From Peptoniphilus sp. ING2-D1G (GTDB lineage Bacteria > Bacillota > Clostridia > Tissierellales > Peptoniphilaceae): a stretch of 64,000 bases of DNA. The stretch is from positions 558,001 through 622,000 of the forward strand of contig LM997412.1 of assembly GCA_000952975.1 (NCBI GenBank), written 5' to 3'. The notes under the pieces are model-generated. The model was not told the origin of the DNA and did no database searches. It was given only the letters and a program-made list of their open reading frames with translations. The position numbers were made by a program, and so were the translations under genes. Numbering within the stretch: the stretch's first letter is position 1; every line of letters begins with the position of its first letter. Shown one piece after another: positions 46,494-56,462 of the stretch.

Positions 46494-48491
46494 ATGATAG
46501 GTAAAATTTTAGGCAATAGATATGAAATTCTACAAAAAATAGGTACTGGAGGAATGGGTGATGTATATAAGGCCCATTGTAGAAGATTAGATAGAATAGT
46601 TGCAATAAAAACGCTTAAATCCGAATATAATAGCGACAATAATTTCATTAGAAAATTCAAAAGAGAATCACTTGCGACAGCAAGTATCTCTCATCCCAAT
46701 ATAGTGAGCATATACGATGTAGGTACTGAAGAAATTGACGGAGAAAAAGTTCACTATATAGTAATGGAATACATCGACGGAATAACATTAAAGGAAAAAA
46801 TTCAAGAAGAAGGAAAACTAAGTGAAAAAATTGCCTTAAATTACACCGTTCAAATAGCTGAAGCTTTAAAGGTAGCTCATTCTAAGGGTATAGTTCATAG
46901 AGATATAAAATCCCAAAATATTATGATAACTAAGGATGACAGAATAAAGGTAACTGATTTTGGAATAGCAAGAATAGCTGATAATGCAACGGTTACTGCA
47001 ACAAATGCCATAATGGGTTCAGTTCATTATTTTTCACCTGAGCAAGCAAGGGGAACAAAAGTAGACAACAGATCGGATATTTATTCATTGGGAATAGTTC
47101 TTTATGAGATGCTTACGGGAGAATTACCCTTTGATGCGGAAAATCCCGTGTCTGTTGCTCTTATGCAAGTTCAAAGCAACATGCCTCTTCCATCATCAAA
47201 AAATCCTCAAGTTTCGCAATATGCAGACCAAATAGTCAGTAAAATGACTATGAAGGATCCTCAAGACAGATATTCTGACGTTTATTTGTTGATAAGAGAT
47301 ATAAAAAACATTCAATTGGGAAGAACCGGTACTGTAAACTATAGGACGCAAACAGGTTCTACAGGTCCGATATCAAAAACCGCAGTTAAATCATCACCTA
47401 TACTGGAAAGAAAAAATTTAAAGAAAGAGGAACCGAGATATATAAAAAATAAAGTTGAGAAGAAGAATTCATCTCTACCTATATTCTTAGGCGTGTTGAC
47501 AGCGATTCTTTTGGCCTTTATGTTATTGTATATTGTTCCGAAGATGGTATTAACTGATAAACCCGAAGATACTCAAGTAGAAGAAGTAACTACTGTTAAA
47601 GTTCCGCCTCTTATTGGACTCAGTCAAGATCAAGCAAGAGAAGAACTTGAAAAAGCGGGATTGACCATGGATGCTGATTTTGCCGATAATTATGAAAAAG
47701 CGAACAGAGAAGTGCTTGAACAAAGCCCTGAAGCTGGAACTGAAGTAGAACAAGGTTCTGCAGTAAAGGTGAAGATAAATGTATTAAAAGATGTAATAGA
47801 AGTACCGAATTTAGTCGGTAAAACTCTTGAGGAAGCTCAGGCTTTAGTAGCTGAAGCCGGTCTTACAATTAACAATATAGAACTTGAATATTCAGATGAA
47901 TATGAAGAAAACCTTGTAATAAAACAAGAACCGGCATCCGGAAGTGAGGTAGTAAACGATAAAAATTTAACTGTTTATGTATCAAAGGGCAAGGAAGATT
48001 TGTCGCAAAATATACCTAATTTAAGAGGAGTAAATCAAGAGGAAGCAAAAGCAACTCTTGAAAAATTAGGATTTGTTGTGAAAATCGAAGAAATCAAGTA
48101 TACGGGACTTGATGTAGGTGATGTTGTCGATTATGAACCTAAGGATGTAGCAGATAAGGGAACTGAAATTACTTTATATGTAACTACAGGTCCGGAAGAA
48201 AAACCTGAGGAGAACAATACAGGGAATGAAAACAGTGGCGTTCCTGAATCTTCAGAAGAAAACAGCTATGGACTTCCTGAAACCTTAACGGTAAATATGC
48301 CCGATGACAATGCAAGACATAATGTAGTTATTTTAAGACGCACTGCCGGAGGAGATGAGTATAAAATATATGATTATAACAAAGAATCTTCAGAAGGAGA
48401 TATAACGGTAACTCTTCAATATGTTTCAAAGGGAGATGTATTTGAAGTATATATAGATGGTGAAAAAGTTGAAACTAAAAAAATAAATTAG
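46494..48491 (+). CDS. prkC: PASTA-domain serine/threonine protein kinase PrkC
   Basis: 665 residues. Kinase domain at 10-275 with the glycine loop GTGGMG (17-22), catalytic Lys39, HRD at 135-137 and DFG from 155. A juxtamembrane stretch leads to one TM (about 325-347). Three extracellular PASTA repeats follow at about 368-432, 433-500 and 501-567 (VPPLIGLSQDQARE, VPNLVGKTLEEAQ, IPNLRGVNQEEAK). After an acidic Asn/Gly/Glu linker, the last 70 residues form a separate beta-rich domain. Senses muropeptides/lipid II and phosphorylates growth proteins (family knowledge). The terminal domain is discussed in the findings. Confidence 0.95.
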   Translation: MIGKILGNRYEILQKIGTGGMGDVYKAHCRRLDRIVAIKTLKSEYNSDNNFIRKFKRESLATASISHPNIVSIYDVGTEEIDGEKVHYIVMEYIDGITLKEKIQEEGKLSEKIALNYTVQIAEALKVAHSKGIVHRDIKSQNIMITKDDRIKVTDFGIARIADNATVTATNAIMGSVHYFSPEQARGTKVDNRSDIYSLGIVLYEMLTGELPFDAENPVSVALMQVQSNMPLPSSKNPQVSQYADQIVSKMTMKDPQDRYSDVYLLIRDIKNIQLGRTGTVNYRTQTGSTGPISKTAVKSSPILERKNLKKEEPRYIKNKVEKKNSSLPIFLGVLTAILLAFMLLYIVPKMVLTDKPEDTQVEEVTTVKVPPLIGLSQDQAREELEKAGLTMDADFADNYEKANREVLEQSPEAGTEVEQGSAVKVKINVLKDVIEVPNLVGKTLEEAQALVAEAGLTINNIELEYSDEYEENLVIKQEPASGSEVVNDKNLTVYVSKGKEDLSQNIPNLRGVNQEEAKATLEKLGFVVKIEEIKYTGLDVGDVVDYEPKDVADKGTEITLYVTTGPEEKPEENNTGNENSGVPESSEENSYGLPETLTVNMPDDNARHNVVILRRTAGGDEYKIYDYNKESSEGDITVTLQYVSKGDVFEVYIDGEKVETKKIN

Positions 48492-48499
48492 GAGCGCAT

Positions 48500-49357
48500 A
48501 TGAAAGGTAAAATAGTAAAACTTTTAGGTGGATTTTATTATGTTAAAAGCGGTTCTGAGATTTATGAGACCAGAGCAAGAGGGAATTTCAGAAATGACTC
48601 AATAAAGCCCCTTGTCGGGGATGATGTTGAGTTTAAAGTTGAGGGGAAAATGCTTGGTTACATTGAGAAGGTGTATCCGAGAAAAAATCAACTCATCAGA
48701 CCTGCAATTGCAAATGTGGATCAGGTATTAATAGTAATTCCGTCAAAAGATCCTGACTATAATTTAAATTTAATAGATAAAGTGATATGCAGTTATGAAA
48801 ATAAAGTTGATATCTTAATAGCTATCAATAAATATGATTTAGATAAAAAATCTGCTGAATATCTTCTTGGGATATATAGAAAAGCTGGATTTAAAAGTTT
48901 TATGATTTCATATAAATACATGTTCACCATAGATTTATTAAGGGAATATTTGAGAGGAAAAACCACAGCTTTGAGCGGAGTTTCCGCAGCGGGTAAATCA
49001 ACTATTGCATCCTGCATTTTAAATAAGAATATATTAGTTGGAGATGTGTCTGAAAAGACCGGAAGAGGAAAGCATACCACAAGACATGTGGAAATATTCA
49101 GCGGAGAAGAAGAGATTTATCTATTTGATACACCTGGATTTTCAAGCATAGATTTGAATATACCTGCAGAGGAACTAAAAGACTGTTTTAGAGAATTTCA
49201 TGAACCAGCAAAGAGTTGCAGATTCAATGATTGTTTGCATATTGATGAACCGGAATGCAAAGTAAAAGAATTAGTAAAAAATGGAACAATAGGACAATCA
49301 AGATACGATAACTATTTGAGCATATATAGAGAATTAAAGGAAAGGGAGCAATACTGA
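48500..49357 (+). CDS. rsgA: ribosome small-subunit GTPase RsgA
   Basis: 285 residues, circularly permuted GTPase aiding 30S maturation. An N-terminal OB fold, then NKYD (G4), GVSAAGKST (G1) and DTPGFSS (G3) in permuted order, and a C-terminal zinc-knuckle (CRFNDCLHIDEPECKV). All motifs intact. Overlaps rpe by one base. It belongs to the classic prkC-rsgA-rpe-thiN run. Confidence 0.96.
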   Translation: MKGKIVKLLGGFYYVKSGSEIYETRARGNFRNDSIKPLVGDDVEFKVEGKMLGYIEKVYPRKNQLIRPAIANVDQVLIVIPSKDPDYNLNLIDKVICSYENKVDILIAINKYDLDKKSAEYLLGIYRKAGFKSFMISYKYMFTIDLLREYLRGKTTALSGVSAAGKSTIASCILNKNILVGDVSEKTGRGKHTTRHVEIFSGEEEIYLFDTPGFSSIDLNIPAEELKDCFREFHEPAKSCRFNDCLHIDEPECKVKELVKNGTIGQSRYDNYLSIYRELKEREQY

Positions 49358-50004
49358 TGATAGCGCCTTCGATTTTATCCTGTGATTTTACGGATATAAA
49401 AAAAGATTTTGACAATATGAATAAAGCGGAAGTGGATTTTATACATGTGGATGTGATGGATGGAAACTATGTTCCAAACATTTCCTTCGGTCCATCAATA
49501 GTAAAACAGTTGAGAAATCTTACTGAAATTCCCTTTGATGTGCATTTGATGATCAATAATCCTGAAAACTACATAGAAAATTTCGCAAAGGCGGGAGCTG
49601 ATATTGTTTCTATTCATCCGGGAGCAACAACGCATTTAAACAGGACATTGAATTTAATAAAATCCTATGGAATCAAGAGCGGTATAGTATTAAATCCCGC
49701 CGAAGATTTAAGCATACTTGAATATATAATTGATGATATCGATTTGCTTCTTTTAATGTCGGTAAATCCGGGATTTGGGGGACAAAAATTCATAAATTCC
49801 ACACTTAGAAAAATAGAAGATGCAGCTGAATTTGTCAAGAGAAAATCATCTAAGTGTTTAATTGAAGTTGATGGAGGAGTAAATCTTTTAAATGCTGAAG
49901 AAATATATAAAAGAGGAGCAGATATTTTGGTAGCAGGTTCAGCTATTTTTTCAAAGGAAAATTCCTATGATGAAATGCTTAAATTTAAAAGAATAAAGAA
50001 ATGA
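49357..50004 (+). CDS. rpe: ribulose-phosphate 3-epimerase
   Basis: 215 residues, TIM barrel interconverting ribulose 5-phosphate and xylulose 5-phosphate. IAPSILSCDF start, HVDVMDGNYVPNISFGP, DVHLMINNPE, MSVNPGFGGQKFI and EVDGGVN carry the metal His/Asp ligands and phosphate loop. Its start overlaps the rsgA stop and its stop overlaps thiN by 4 bases, so expression is tightly coupled. Confidence 0.97.
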   Translation: MIAPSILSCDFTDIKKDFDNMNKAEVDFIHVDVMDGNYVPNISFGPSIVKQLRNLTEIPFDVHLMINNPENYIENFAKAGADIVSIHPGATTHLNRTLNLIKSYGIKSGIVLNPAEDLSILEYIIDDIDLLLLMSVNPGFGGQKFINSTLRKIEDAAEFVKRKSSKCLIEVDGGVNLLNAEEIYKRGADILVAGSAIFSKENSYDEMLKFKRIKK

Positions 50005-50630
50005 GAGGGCTTTTATCAACCGGAGGATACAAAATCAATAAAGATATATTGTATAAGTATTCAAAAGACAGTTTTATAATATGTGCAGATTCGGGAATTG
50101 AAAATTTTATTGACACAGATATTATTCCTGGCATGGTAGTGGGCGACTTTGATTCTTCTGATGAAAATAGTTTAAAATTTATCGAAAAAAATAAGATTAA
50201 GATAAAAAAGTATCCTGCTAAAAAGGATTATACTGATACGGAAATAGCTGTTGATGTGTTTCTGAAAAATAAATTTAAGGAAGTAAATATAATATCTGCA
50301 ATAGGAACAAGATTTGATCATACTATTGCAAATGTATTTTTGCTAAGAAAATTATATGGTCAGTGCAAAGCAAAAATAATAGACAACCACAACGAAGTAA
50401 TTTATTGTGAAAAATCGAATATTAAAATTCAAAAAGATGGATTTAAATATTTGAGTATAATTCCCCTTAGTGAAAATGTCAGAGTTTCCTCTAAAGGGTT
50501 ACTGTATGAAACGGACAATTTAAATATTTCTTTGAATTCCACCTTGGGGGTAAGCAATGAAATAATAGAAGACTTAACAGAAATTACCCTTCATAGCGGA
50601 AATTGTCTGATAATAAAATCAAAGGACTGA
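50001..50630 (+). CDS. thiN: thiamine pyrophosphokinase
   Basis: 209 residues. Pyrophosphorylates thiamine to TPP. ICADSGIENFIDTDIIPGMVVGDFDSS and KKDYTDTEIAVDVF, plus IGTRFDHTIANVFLL, are the family's catalytic motifs. Last gene of the long operon: a terminator begins within its end. No thiamine riboswitch is visible near it. Confidence 0.95.
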   Translation: MRGLLSTGGYKINKDILYKYSKDSFIICADSGIENFIDTDIIPGMVVGDFDSSDENSLKFIEKNKIKIKKYPAKKDYTDTEIAVDVFLKNKFKEVNIISAIGTRFDHTIANVFLLRKLYGQCKAKIIDNHNEVIYCEKSNIKIQKDGFKYLSIIPLSENVRVSSKGLLYETDNLNISLNSTLGVSNEIIEDLTEITLHSGNCLIIKSKD

Positions 50631-50647
50631 AAACAGTCCTTTTTTTA
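50621..50647 (+). terminator. terminator after thiN
   Basis: AAAGGACTG (50621-50629) pairs with CAGTCCTTT (50634-50642), tetraloop AAAA, then a run of T. Confidence 0.92.
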
Positions 50648-50678
50648 TAAATAAATTAGGTTAGCATGCAATGATTTA

Positions 50679-50687
50679 TGTTATTAT
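50679..50687 (+). promoter_or_regulatory. possible extended -10 before the cdaA operon
   Basis: TGT before TATTAT (50682-50687). The only -35-like match (TTAGCA, 50661) is at a short 15-base spacing. It lies 17 bases before the ATG at 50704. Confidence 0.35.
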
Positions 50688-50703
50688 GTAGGTGGGTGTT
50701 TGT

Positions 50704-51258
50704 ATGATATTTGAAGCCTTATTAATCGGTTTGTTTTTTATTTTAATAACAAAAAGAAGAATAAATGATGATATCAGCTTTAGTAAGGTTAGCTTATACT
50801 GTTTATTGGTGGGCATTTTACTTAATATCTGCATGATGGTTTTTACAAAAATAGATTTCGGATATTTAACTTATATATTTATTGAATATTATTTTTATTT
50901 TCATGTAATATCATTGATTTTAATAGCTTTAGGGATGATATTAAACTATAAAAATCCCGGATTATTAATTGTAGGGTTGGGATTTATATTGAATGTAATA
51001 CCCATTTTATTTAATAAAAAAATGCCCGTGAGTGAATCGGATTTATTAAAAACTGCAGATGTTTATAAATATAATTTAATTGCACAGGGCAGATCGCTAA
51101 GTCATGGTATATTTGAGGATCCGATCATGTATATTTTATCGGATATTATTCCGATTTCAACGCCCTATCCTATGGCGAAAGTCATAAGCGTAGGAGATAT
51201 TGTGATATCAATAGGCATTGTAATTTATATATTTTATATCTCAAGGAGAAAAGTATGA
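50704..51258 (+). CDS. hypothetical membrane protein upstream of cdaA
   Basis: 184 residues, not recognised. Five hydrophobic segments by eye (about 1-15, 26-46, 50-75, 77-100, 155-180), separated by short polar loops, and a basic C-terminus (ISRRKV). The ATG at 50704 is used because GTAGGTGGG lies about 8 bases upstream; a GTG at 50692 is inside that site. The stop overlaps the cdaA start (ATGA), and the gene is the first of a unit with cdaA and cdaR. Translational coupling suggests a partner or accessory role for the c-di-AMP cyclase, which is inference only. Confidence 0.7.
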   Translation: MIFEALLIGLFFILITKRRINDDISFSKVSLYCLLVGILLNICMMVFTKIDFGYLTYIFIEYYFYFHVISLILIALGMILNYKNPGLLIVGLGFILNVIPILFNKKMPVSESDLLKTADVYKYNLIAQGRSLSHGIFEDPIMYILSDIIPISTPYPMAKVISVGDIVISIGIVIYIFYISRRKV

Positions 51259-52097
51259 ATTTATTAAATGAAATAACAAAATTTATAAGAGTAAGAGATA
51301 TTATAGACATAGCTATTATAGCTATTTTTACATATAATTGCTTAAAATTGTTAAGAGGAACAAGAGCTGAACAATTAATTAAAGGTATCTTTGTAATTTT
51401 AATCTTAACAAAACTCAGCGAATGGGGAGAATTTTATACAACTTATTGGGTATTGAACAGACTTATGATTTGGGGAGTAGTTGCTTTGTTCGTAGTTTTC
51501 CAACCTGAACTTAGAAGAGCATTGGAATTTATAGGAAGAACCAGCTCTTTAAAAAATAATTTGTATACTAAAGAAGATAAACCAAAGGTAATAAAAGAGA
51601 TTTGTGACGCAGTGGCATCACTATCACGTCAGAAAATAGGCTCTCTTATAATAATAGAAAGAATGACAGGACTCAATGAATTTATTGAAACAGGCACGAA
51701 AATAGACGGATATGCAACAAGTTCCTTACTTATAAATATTTTTATTCCGAATACTCCATTACATGACGGAGCTGTAATTATTAAAGGAGATAGAGTGGTA
51801 GCTGCTGCATGTTTTTTACCTCTTAGCGACAATGAGAATATTTCAAAGGAGCTTGGAACAAGACATAGAGCGGGAATAGGGATTTCAGAAAAATCTGATT
51901 GTCTCAGTATTATTGTATCGGAAGAAACAGGAGCAATTTCTACAGCTGAAAACGGAGTGATATCGAGATATTTAGATTTATCGACTCTTGAATCCATACT
52001 TAACGGAATATATGTATCTAAGATAGAAGAATCAACGGGATTTTTTAGCAAATGGGGGTTAAATCTAAATGAAAGAAAAGAAAATAAAGAACAATGA
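51255..52097 (+). CDS. cdaA: diadenylate cyclase CdaA
   Basis: 280 residues. Makes c-di-AMP from two ATP, controlling osmolyte and potassium uptake in Firmicutes. Three N-terminal membrane spans (about 15-30, 38-55, 65-85), then the DAC domain with Asp171-Gly-Ala and Arg203-His-Arg205 (GTRHRAGIGISEKSD). Overlaps cdaR by 29 bases, the usual regulator arrangement. glmM, normally third, is replaced here by guaB, which has its own promoter. Confidence 0.95.
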   Translation: MNLLNEITKFIRVRDIIDIAIIAIFTYNCLKLLRGTRAEQLIKGIFVILILTKLSEWGEFYTTYWVLNRLMIWGVVALFVVFQPELRRALEFIGRTSSLKNNLYTKEDKPKVIKEICDAVASLSRQKIGSLIIIERMTGLNEFIETGTKIDGYATSSLLINIFIPNTPLHDGAVIIKGDRVVAAACFLPLSDNENISKELGTRHRAGIGISEKSDCLSIIVSEETGAISTAENGVISRYLDLSTLESILNGIYVSKIEESTGFFSKWGLNLNERKENKEQ

Positions 52098-53307
52098 AAA
52101 TGACAGGATGCTCTTGTTGATCTCCGTTGTATTTGCTATTTTTCTATGGTTATACGCAAGAAGTGAGATAGATCCGGAAAGAACTATCACCATAAGAGAT
52201 GTAAATGTGAGATTTGAAAATATTGCTGAAATAAAGGCAAACAACCTGGAGATAATTTCTCCTAAAGAAGCAAAGGTAAATGTAAAGATAAAGGGAAATC
52301 AATCCAACATATCCAAATTGAACAAGGATTCTGTAAGCGCATCTGTAAATCTTGCAGGATACTATGCAGGAGATTATAAGATTCCTATAAAAGTTTCCGT
52401 TGACGTAACGAATATGGTAGTTGAATCCCGATCGCCGGAAACAATTAATTTTAAAATAGAGGAAATAGTATCAAGAGATATTGGAGTGAATTTAATAACA
52501 AAGGGTTCTGTTGCCGATAACTATGTTTTAGGAAACATCAAGCAAGAAGAAACAGTAACCGTTACAGGAGCTAAAAGCTATATAGATAAAATCGAAAGAG
52601 TATCAGCTGTATTTGATGTGGATGGAAAATGGGAATCTACAGTATTGACTTCTAAGATAAATGCCTATGACAAGGATTCAAATGTTATTAATGAAGTATC
52701 TTTTAGCCCTGAGACAATTGATCTTGAAGTTCCTATTTTAAAAACTCAGATACTACCTGTAAGATTAAATATAACGGGAGAAATGCCGGAAGGTATGGAT
52801 ACAAAGGATTTTTCCGTTGAACCTAATTCTGTAACTATAAAGGGAAATTCTGTTGTAGTAAATAAAATCAAGGAAATTTCCACTGAACTTGTAAATGTAA
52901 ATGACCTAATAGACAAACAGAAACCTGTAGAAATTTTGTTACCTGATGGCATATCCTTAGTGGACAAGGATATAAAGTTTGTTGCATCGGCACAGCCTAT
53001 AACAATACCAAGACAGAAGATCACAATTAAAAATGAAGATATAGATATAAAAAACGCACCGGAAGATTATAATGTTGAAATTATAGAGACAGATGAATTG
53101 GAGTTCGAGGTTACACCTAAAAACCCCATATCCAATAAAAAATTATATAAGAATTCCATAGTAGCATTTATAGATTTAGCAGGATTAGAAGAGGGAGAGC
53201 ATGATGTTAAACTTGATATTGAAATTCCATCGGAATTCAGATTTCTTTCTAAGGATCCCTTGTATGTAAAAGTAAAATTGCACAAAAAAGGGATATTTGA
53301 CAGGTAA
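52069..53307 (+). CDS. cdaR: YbbR-domain c-di-AMP regulator CdaR
   Basis: 412 residues. Cytosolic N-terminus, one TM (about 14-30, LLLISVVFAIFLWLYARSE), then YbbR-like extracellular domains of about 75-90 residues each (INVRFENIAEIKANN..., EIVSRDIGVNLITKG, PILKTQILPVRLNITGEM, QKITIKNEDIDIKN). Regulates CdaA through membrane contact. The start lies within the cdaA end. Poor sequence conservation, but architecture and position are decisive. Confidence 0.92.
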   Translation: MKEKKIKNNENDRMLLLISVVFAIFLWLYARSEIDPERTITIRDVNVRFENIAEIKANNLEIISPKEAKVNVKIKGNQSNISKLNKDSVSASVNLAGYYAGDYKIPIKVSVDVTNMVVESRSPETINFKIEEIVSRDIGVNLITKGSVADNYVLGNIKQEETVTVTGAKSYIDKIERVSAVFDVDGKWESTVLTSKINAYDKDSNVINEVSFSPETIDLEVPILKTQILPVRLNITGEMPEGMDTKDFSVEPNSVTIKGNSVVVNKIKEISTELVNVNDLIDKQKPVEILLPDGISLVDKDIKFVASAQPITIPRQKITIKNEDIDIKNAPEDYNVEIIETDELEFEVTPKNPISNKKLYKNSIVAFIDLAGLEEGEHDVKLDIEIPSEFRFLSKDPLYVKVKLHKKGIFDR

Positions 53308-53315
53308 CTTTTTAC

Positions 53316-53344
53316 TTGAAATATAAAAATATTGAGTTTATAAT
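53316..53344 (+). promoter_or_regulatory. guaB promoter
   Basis: TTGAAA (53316-53321), exactly 17 bases, TATAAT (53339-53344), with GAGGAGG a few bases before the TTG start at 53375. No purine (PurR/G-box) riboswitch is visible in the short leader. Confidence 0.75.
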
Positions 53345-53362
53345 AAGTTAATTAATAATTGA

Positions 53363-54829
<1,467 letters not shown>

Positions 54830-54876
54830 AAAACTTAAGAATACTATTTTGCAAAGTTATTAAATTTATATCTTTT

Positions 54877-54920
54877 AAACGGGTTGCTGCTTATTGCACA
54901 AGACAACCCGTTTTATTTTT
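54877..54920 (+). terminator. terminator after guaB
   Basis: AAACGGGTTG (54877-54886) pairs with CAACCCGTTT (54904-54913), 17-base loop, then TTATTTTTT. Confidence 0.88.
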
Positions 54921-55186
54921 TATTTCATTTTGAGTTCAGACAATAGCCAAGAGAAGAAAACGCATAACTTTCAAAGGTGATTAATGTATTTTAGGTGTTT
55001 TTTAATGTGTATTGTAAATGTTGAGCTAACCAATATATAATATTAATGAAACAGAGAGTTTGGCTTTAAGAAAATATTTCACGATAGAAAATTATTGCAA
55101 ATAAAAATAAAATAAATTTATTAATAAACTAACAAAAAAATCAGCAAGAAGAATCAAAGGAGATAGCAGAAAAGGCTCAATTGTAA
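54921..55186 (+). other. gene-free region between guaB and the alpha/beta hydrolase
   Basis: About 290 bases (to 55207) without a convincing gene or RNA. A possible promoter is TTGTAA (55012-55017), 18 bases, TATAAT (55036-55041). The A-rich stretch 55085-55200 has short open frames only, with no good ribosome site or recognisable product. Confidence 0.4.
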
Positions 55187-55207
55187 ACAAAGTGGTTTGC
55201 AAGAGAT

Positions 55208-56032
55208 GTGAAACCAAGAATTAGAGGTGGAATTATCAAAGAGAAAATAATAAAAACAAATTACGGAAATATCAACCTTTGGATTTCAGATGTTTGGAAT
55301 GTAAGTAGGGAAACCATATTTTTCTTCCATGGTCTCACGGCAAATCATAGCATGTTTGAAAAACAAATTGAATATTTCGGACAGAAATATAACTGTATAC
55401 TTTGGGATGCTCCCATGCATGGAAAATCAAAGGGATTTTCAAACTTCACCATGGATATGGCAGTGGAAATAATTCAAACAATACTAAAGACACTCTCTGT
55501 AGAAAAAATCATTGCTGTAGGTCAATCCTTCGGGGGATATTTTATCCAGGCATTAATGTGTAGAGATAGAAATGTGGTGAAATTATTTATCGGCATAGGC
55601 ACAACTCCCTATGGAAGGGGTTACTATTCTGATTTAGATTATTTTTGGCTCAGTCAGGTTGGTTGGATGAGCATGCTATATCCCTATGAAATTTTAAAAA
55701 AATCTGTTGCAAAAGCAACTACGACTACAAAGGCTGGATATGAAAACATGATGAAAATGCTTGAGGATTACTCCAAGAGAGAATATTCTCATTTAATGCA
55801 AGTTTACTACGATGCTTTTATGCAGGATAATCAGGACTTGAAGATAACCTGTCCTCTTTTAATAACTGTAGGAGAGTTTGATGGTGTGGGCAAGGTAAAG
55901 AAATATTGCGAAGAATGGAGTAAAAAAGAAGGACAAAGCCTAAAAATCATAAAAAAAGCCGGTCATAATGCCAATGTGGATAATCCCAAGCTCACAAATG
56001 AAGTAATAGAAAGATTTATAATGGAAAATTAA
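55208..56032 (+). CDS. alpha/beta hydrolase
   Basis: 274 residues, alpha/beta fold. FFFHGLTANHSMF (oxyanion loop), nucleophile elbow GQSFGG with Ser107, acid in LLITVGEFDG and base His in KAGHNANVDNP: the triad is complete. No signal peptide. Start uncertain: GTG at 55208 has no good Shine-Dalgarno site, and the frame is open only from 55187, with a TAA at 55184-55186 just before; the AGAGGTGG at 55224 precedes no standard start. Esterase, lipase or peptidase roles are all possible. Followed by the DUF1905-like gene. Confidence 0.8.
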   Translation: MKPRIRGGIIKEKIIKTNYGNINLWISDVWNVSRETIFFFHGLTANHSMFEKQIEYFGQKYNCILWDAPMHGKSKGFSNFTMDMAVEIIQTILKTLSVEKIIAVGQSFGGYFIQALMCRDRNVVKLFIGIGTTPYGRGYYSDLDYFWLSQVGWMSMLYPYEILKKSVAKATTTTKAGYENMMKMLEDYSKREYSHLMQVYYDAFMQDNQDLKITCPLLITVGEFDGVGKVKKYCEEWSKKEGQSLKIIKKAGHNANVDNPKLTNEVIERFIMEN

Positions 56033-56063
56033 TTCAAAATTTTCATCAGTTTTGGAGGATAGT

Positions 56064-56342
56064 ATGAAGGAATATGAATATAGTGCAGTAATTCATGAAG
56101 TGCCAAAAAAGGGCGGAGCATATGTGATTTTCCCCTGGGATATAAGGAAGGAATTCGGCAAAGGTCGCGTAAAAGTTCGTGTGGAATTTGATGGGATACC
56201 TTATTGCGGAAGCATAGTTAACATGGGTGTGAAAAATGAAGACGGCAGCATTTGCTATATCATCGGTTTGTTAAAATCCATAAGAAAAGAACTCAACAAA
56301 AAAGACGGAGATTTCATTGATGTGAAAGTCCGAGAGATATAA
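56064..56342 (+). CDS. DUF1905-like small protein
   Basis: 92 residues. The pattern YSAVIHEVPKKGGAYVIFPWDIRKEFGKGRVKVRVEFDGIPYCGSIVNMG followed by YIIGLLKSIRKELNKKDGDFIDV matches the DUF1905 (YdeI/OmpD-associated-like) beta-barrel family of unknown function. GGAGG (56054-56058) lies 5 bases before the ATG at 56064; an in-frame TTG at 56052 abuts it. Follows the hydrolase with a 31-base gap; a shared role is not established. Confidence 0.8.
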   Translation: MKEYEYSAVIHEVPKKGGAYVIFPWDIRKEFGKGRVKVRVEFDGIPYCGSIVNMGVKNEDGSICYIIGLLKSIRKELNKKDGDFIDVKVREI

Positions 56343-56393
56343 GGAGTTTCTTAGTTTTTTATAATTGTATTTTAAAAGGGTTTCGCTTTGTTG

Positions 56394-56438
56394 TATAATC
56401 CTTGAGTTGTTGTTTTTTAGCAGTTTATTCTTTATAAT
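56394..56438 (+). promoter_or_regulatory. two candidate promoters of the second two-component operon
   Basis: A distal TATAAT at 56394-56399 and a proximal TTGTTT (56410-56415)-17-TATAAT (56433-56438). The proximal one gives a leader of about 18 bases before the ATG at 56463. Confidence 0.45.
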
Positions 56439-56462
56439 TAAGTTAGTGAGAGGTGAATTTAA

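Noticed and set aside
55085..55207. short open frames before the alpha/beta hydrolase (possible gene remnant)
   Set aside because: Frames of under 30 codons with no ribosome site or similarity I can recognise; reported as gene-free.
54921..55207. riboswitch or small RNA downstream of guaB
   Set aside because: No conserved motif or stable hairpin beyond the guaB terminator was seen.
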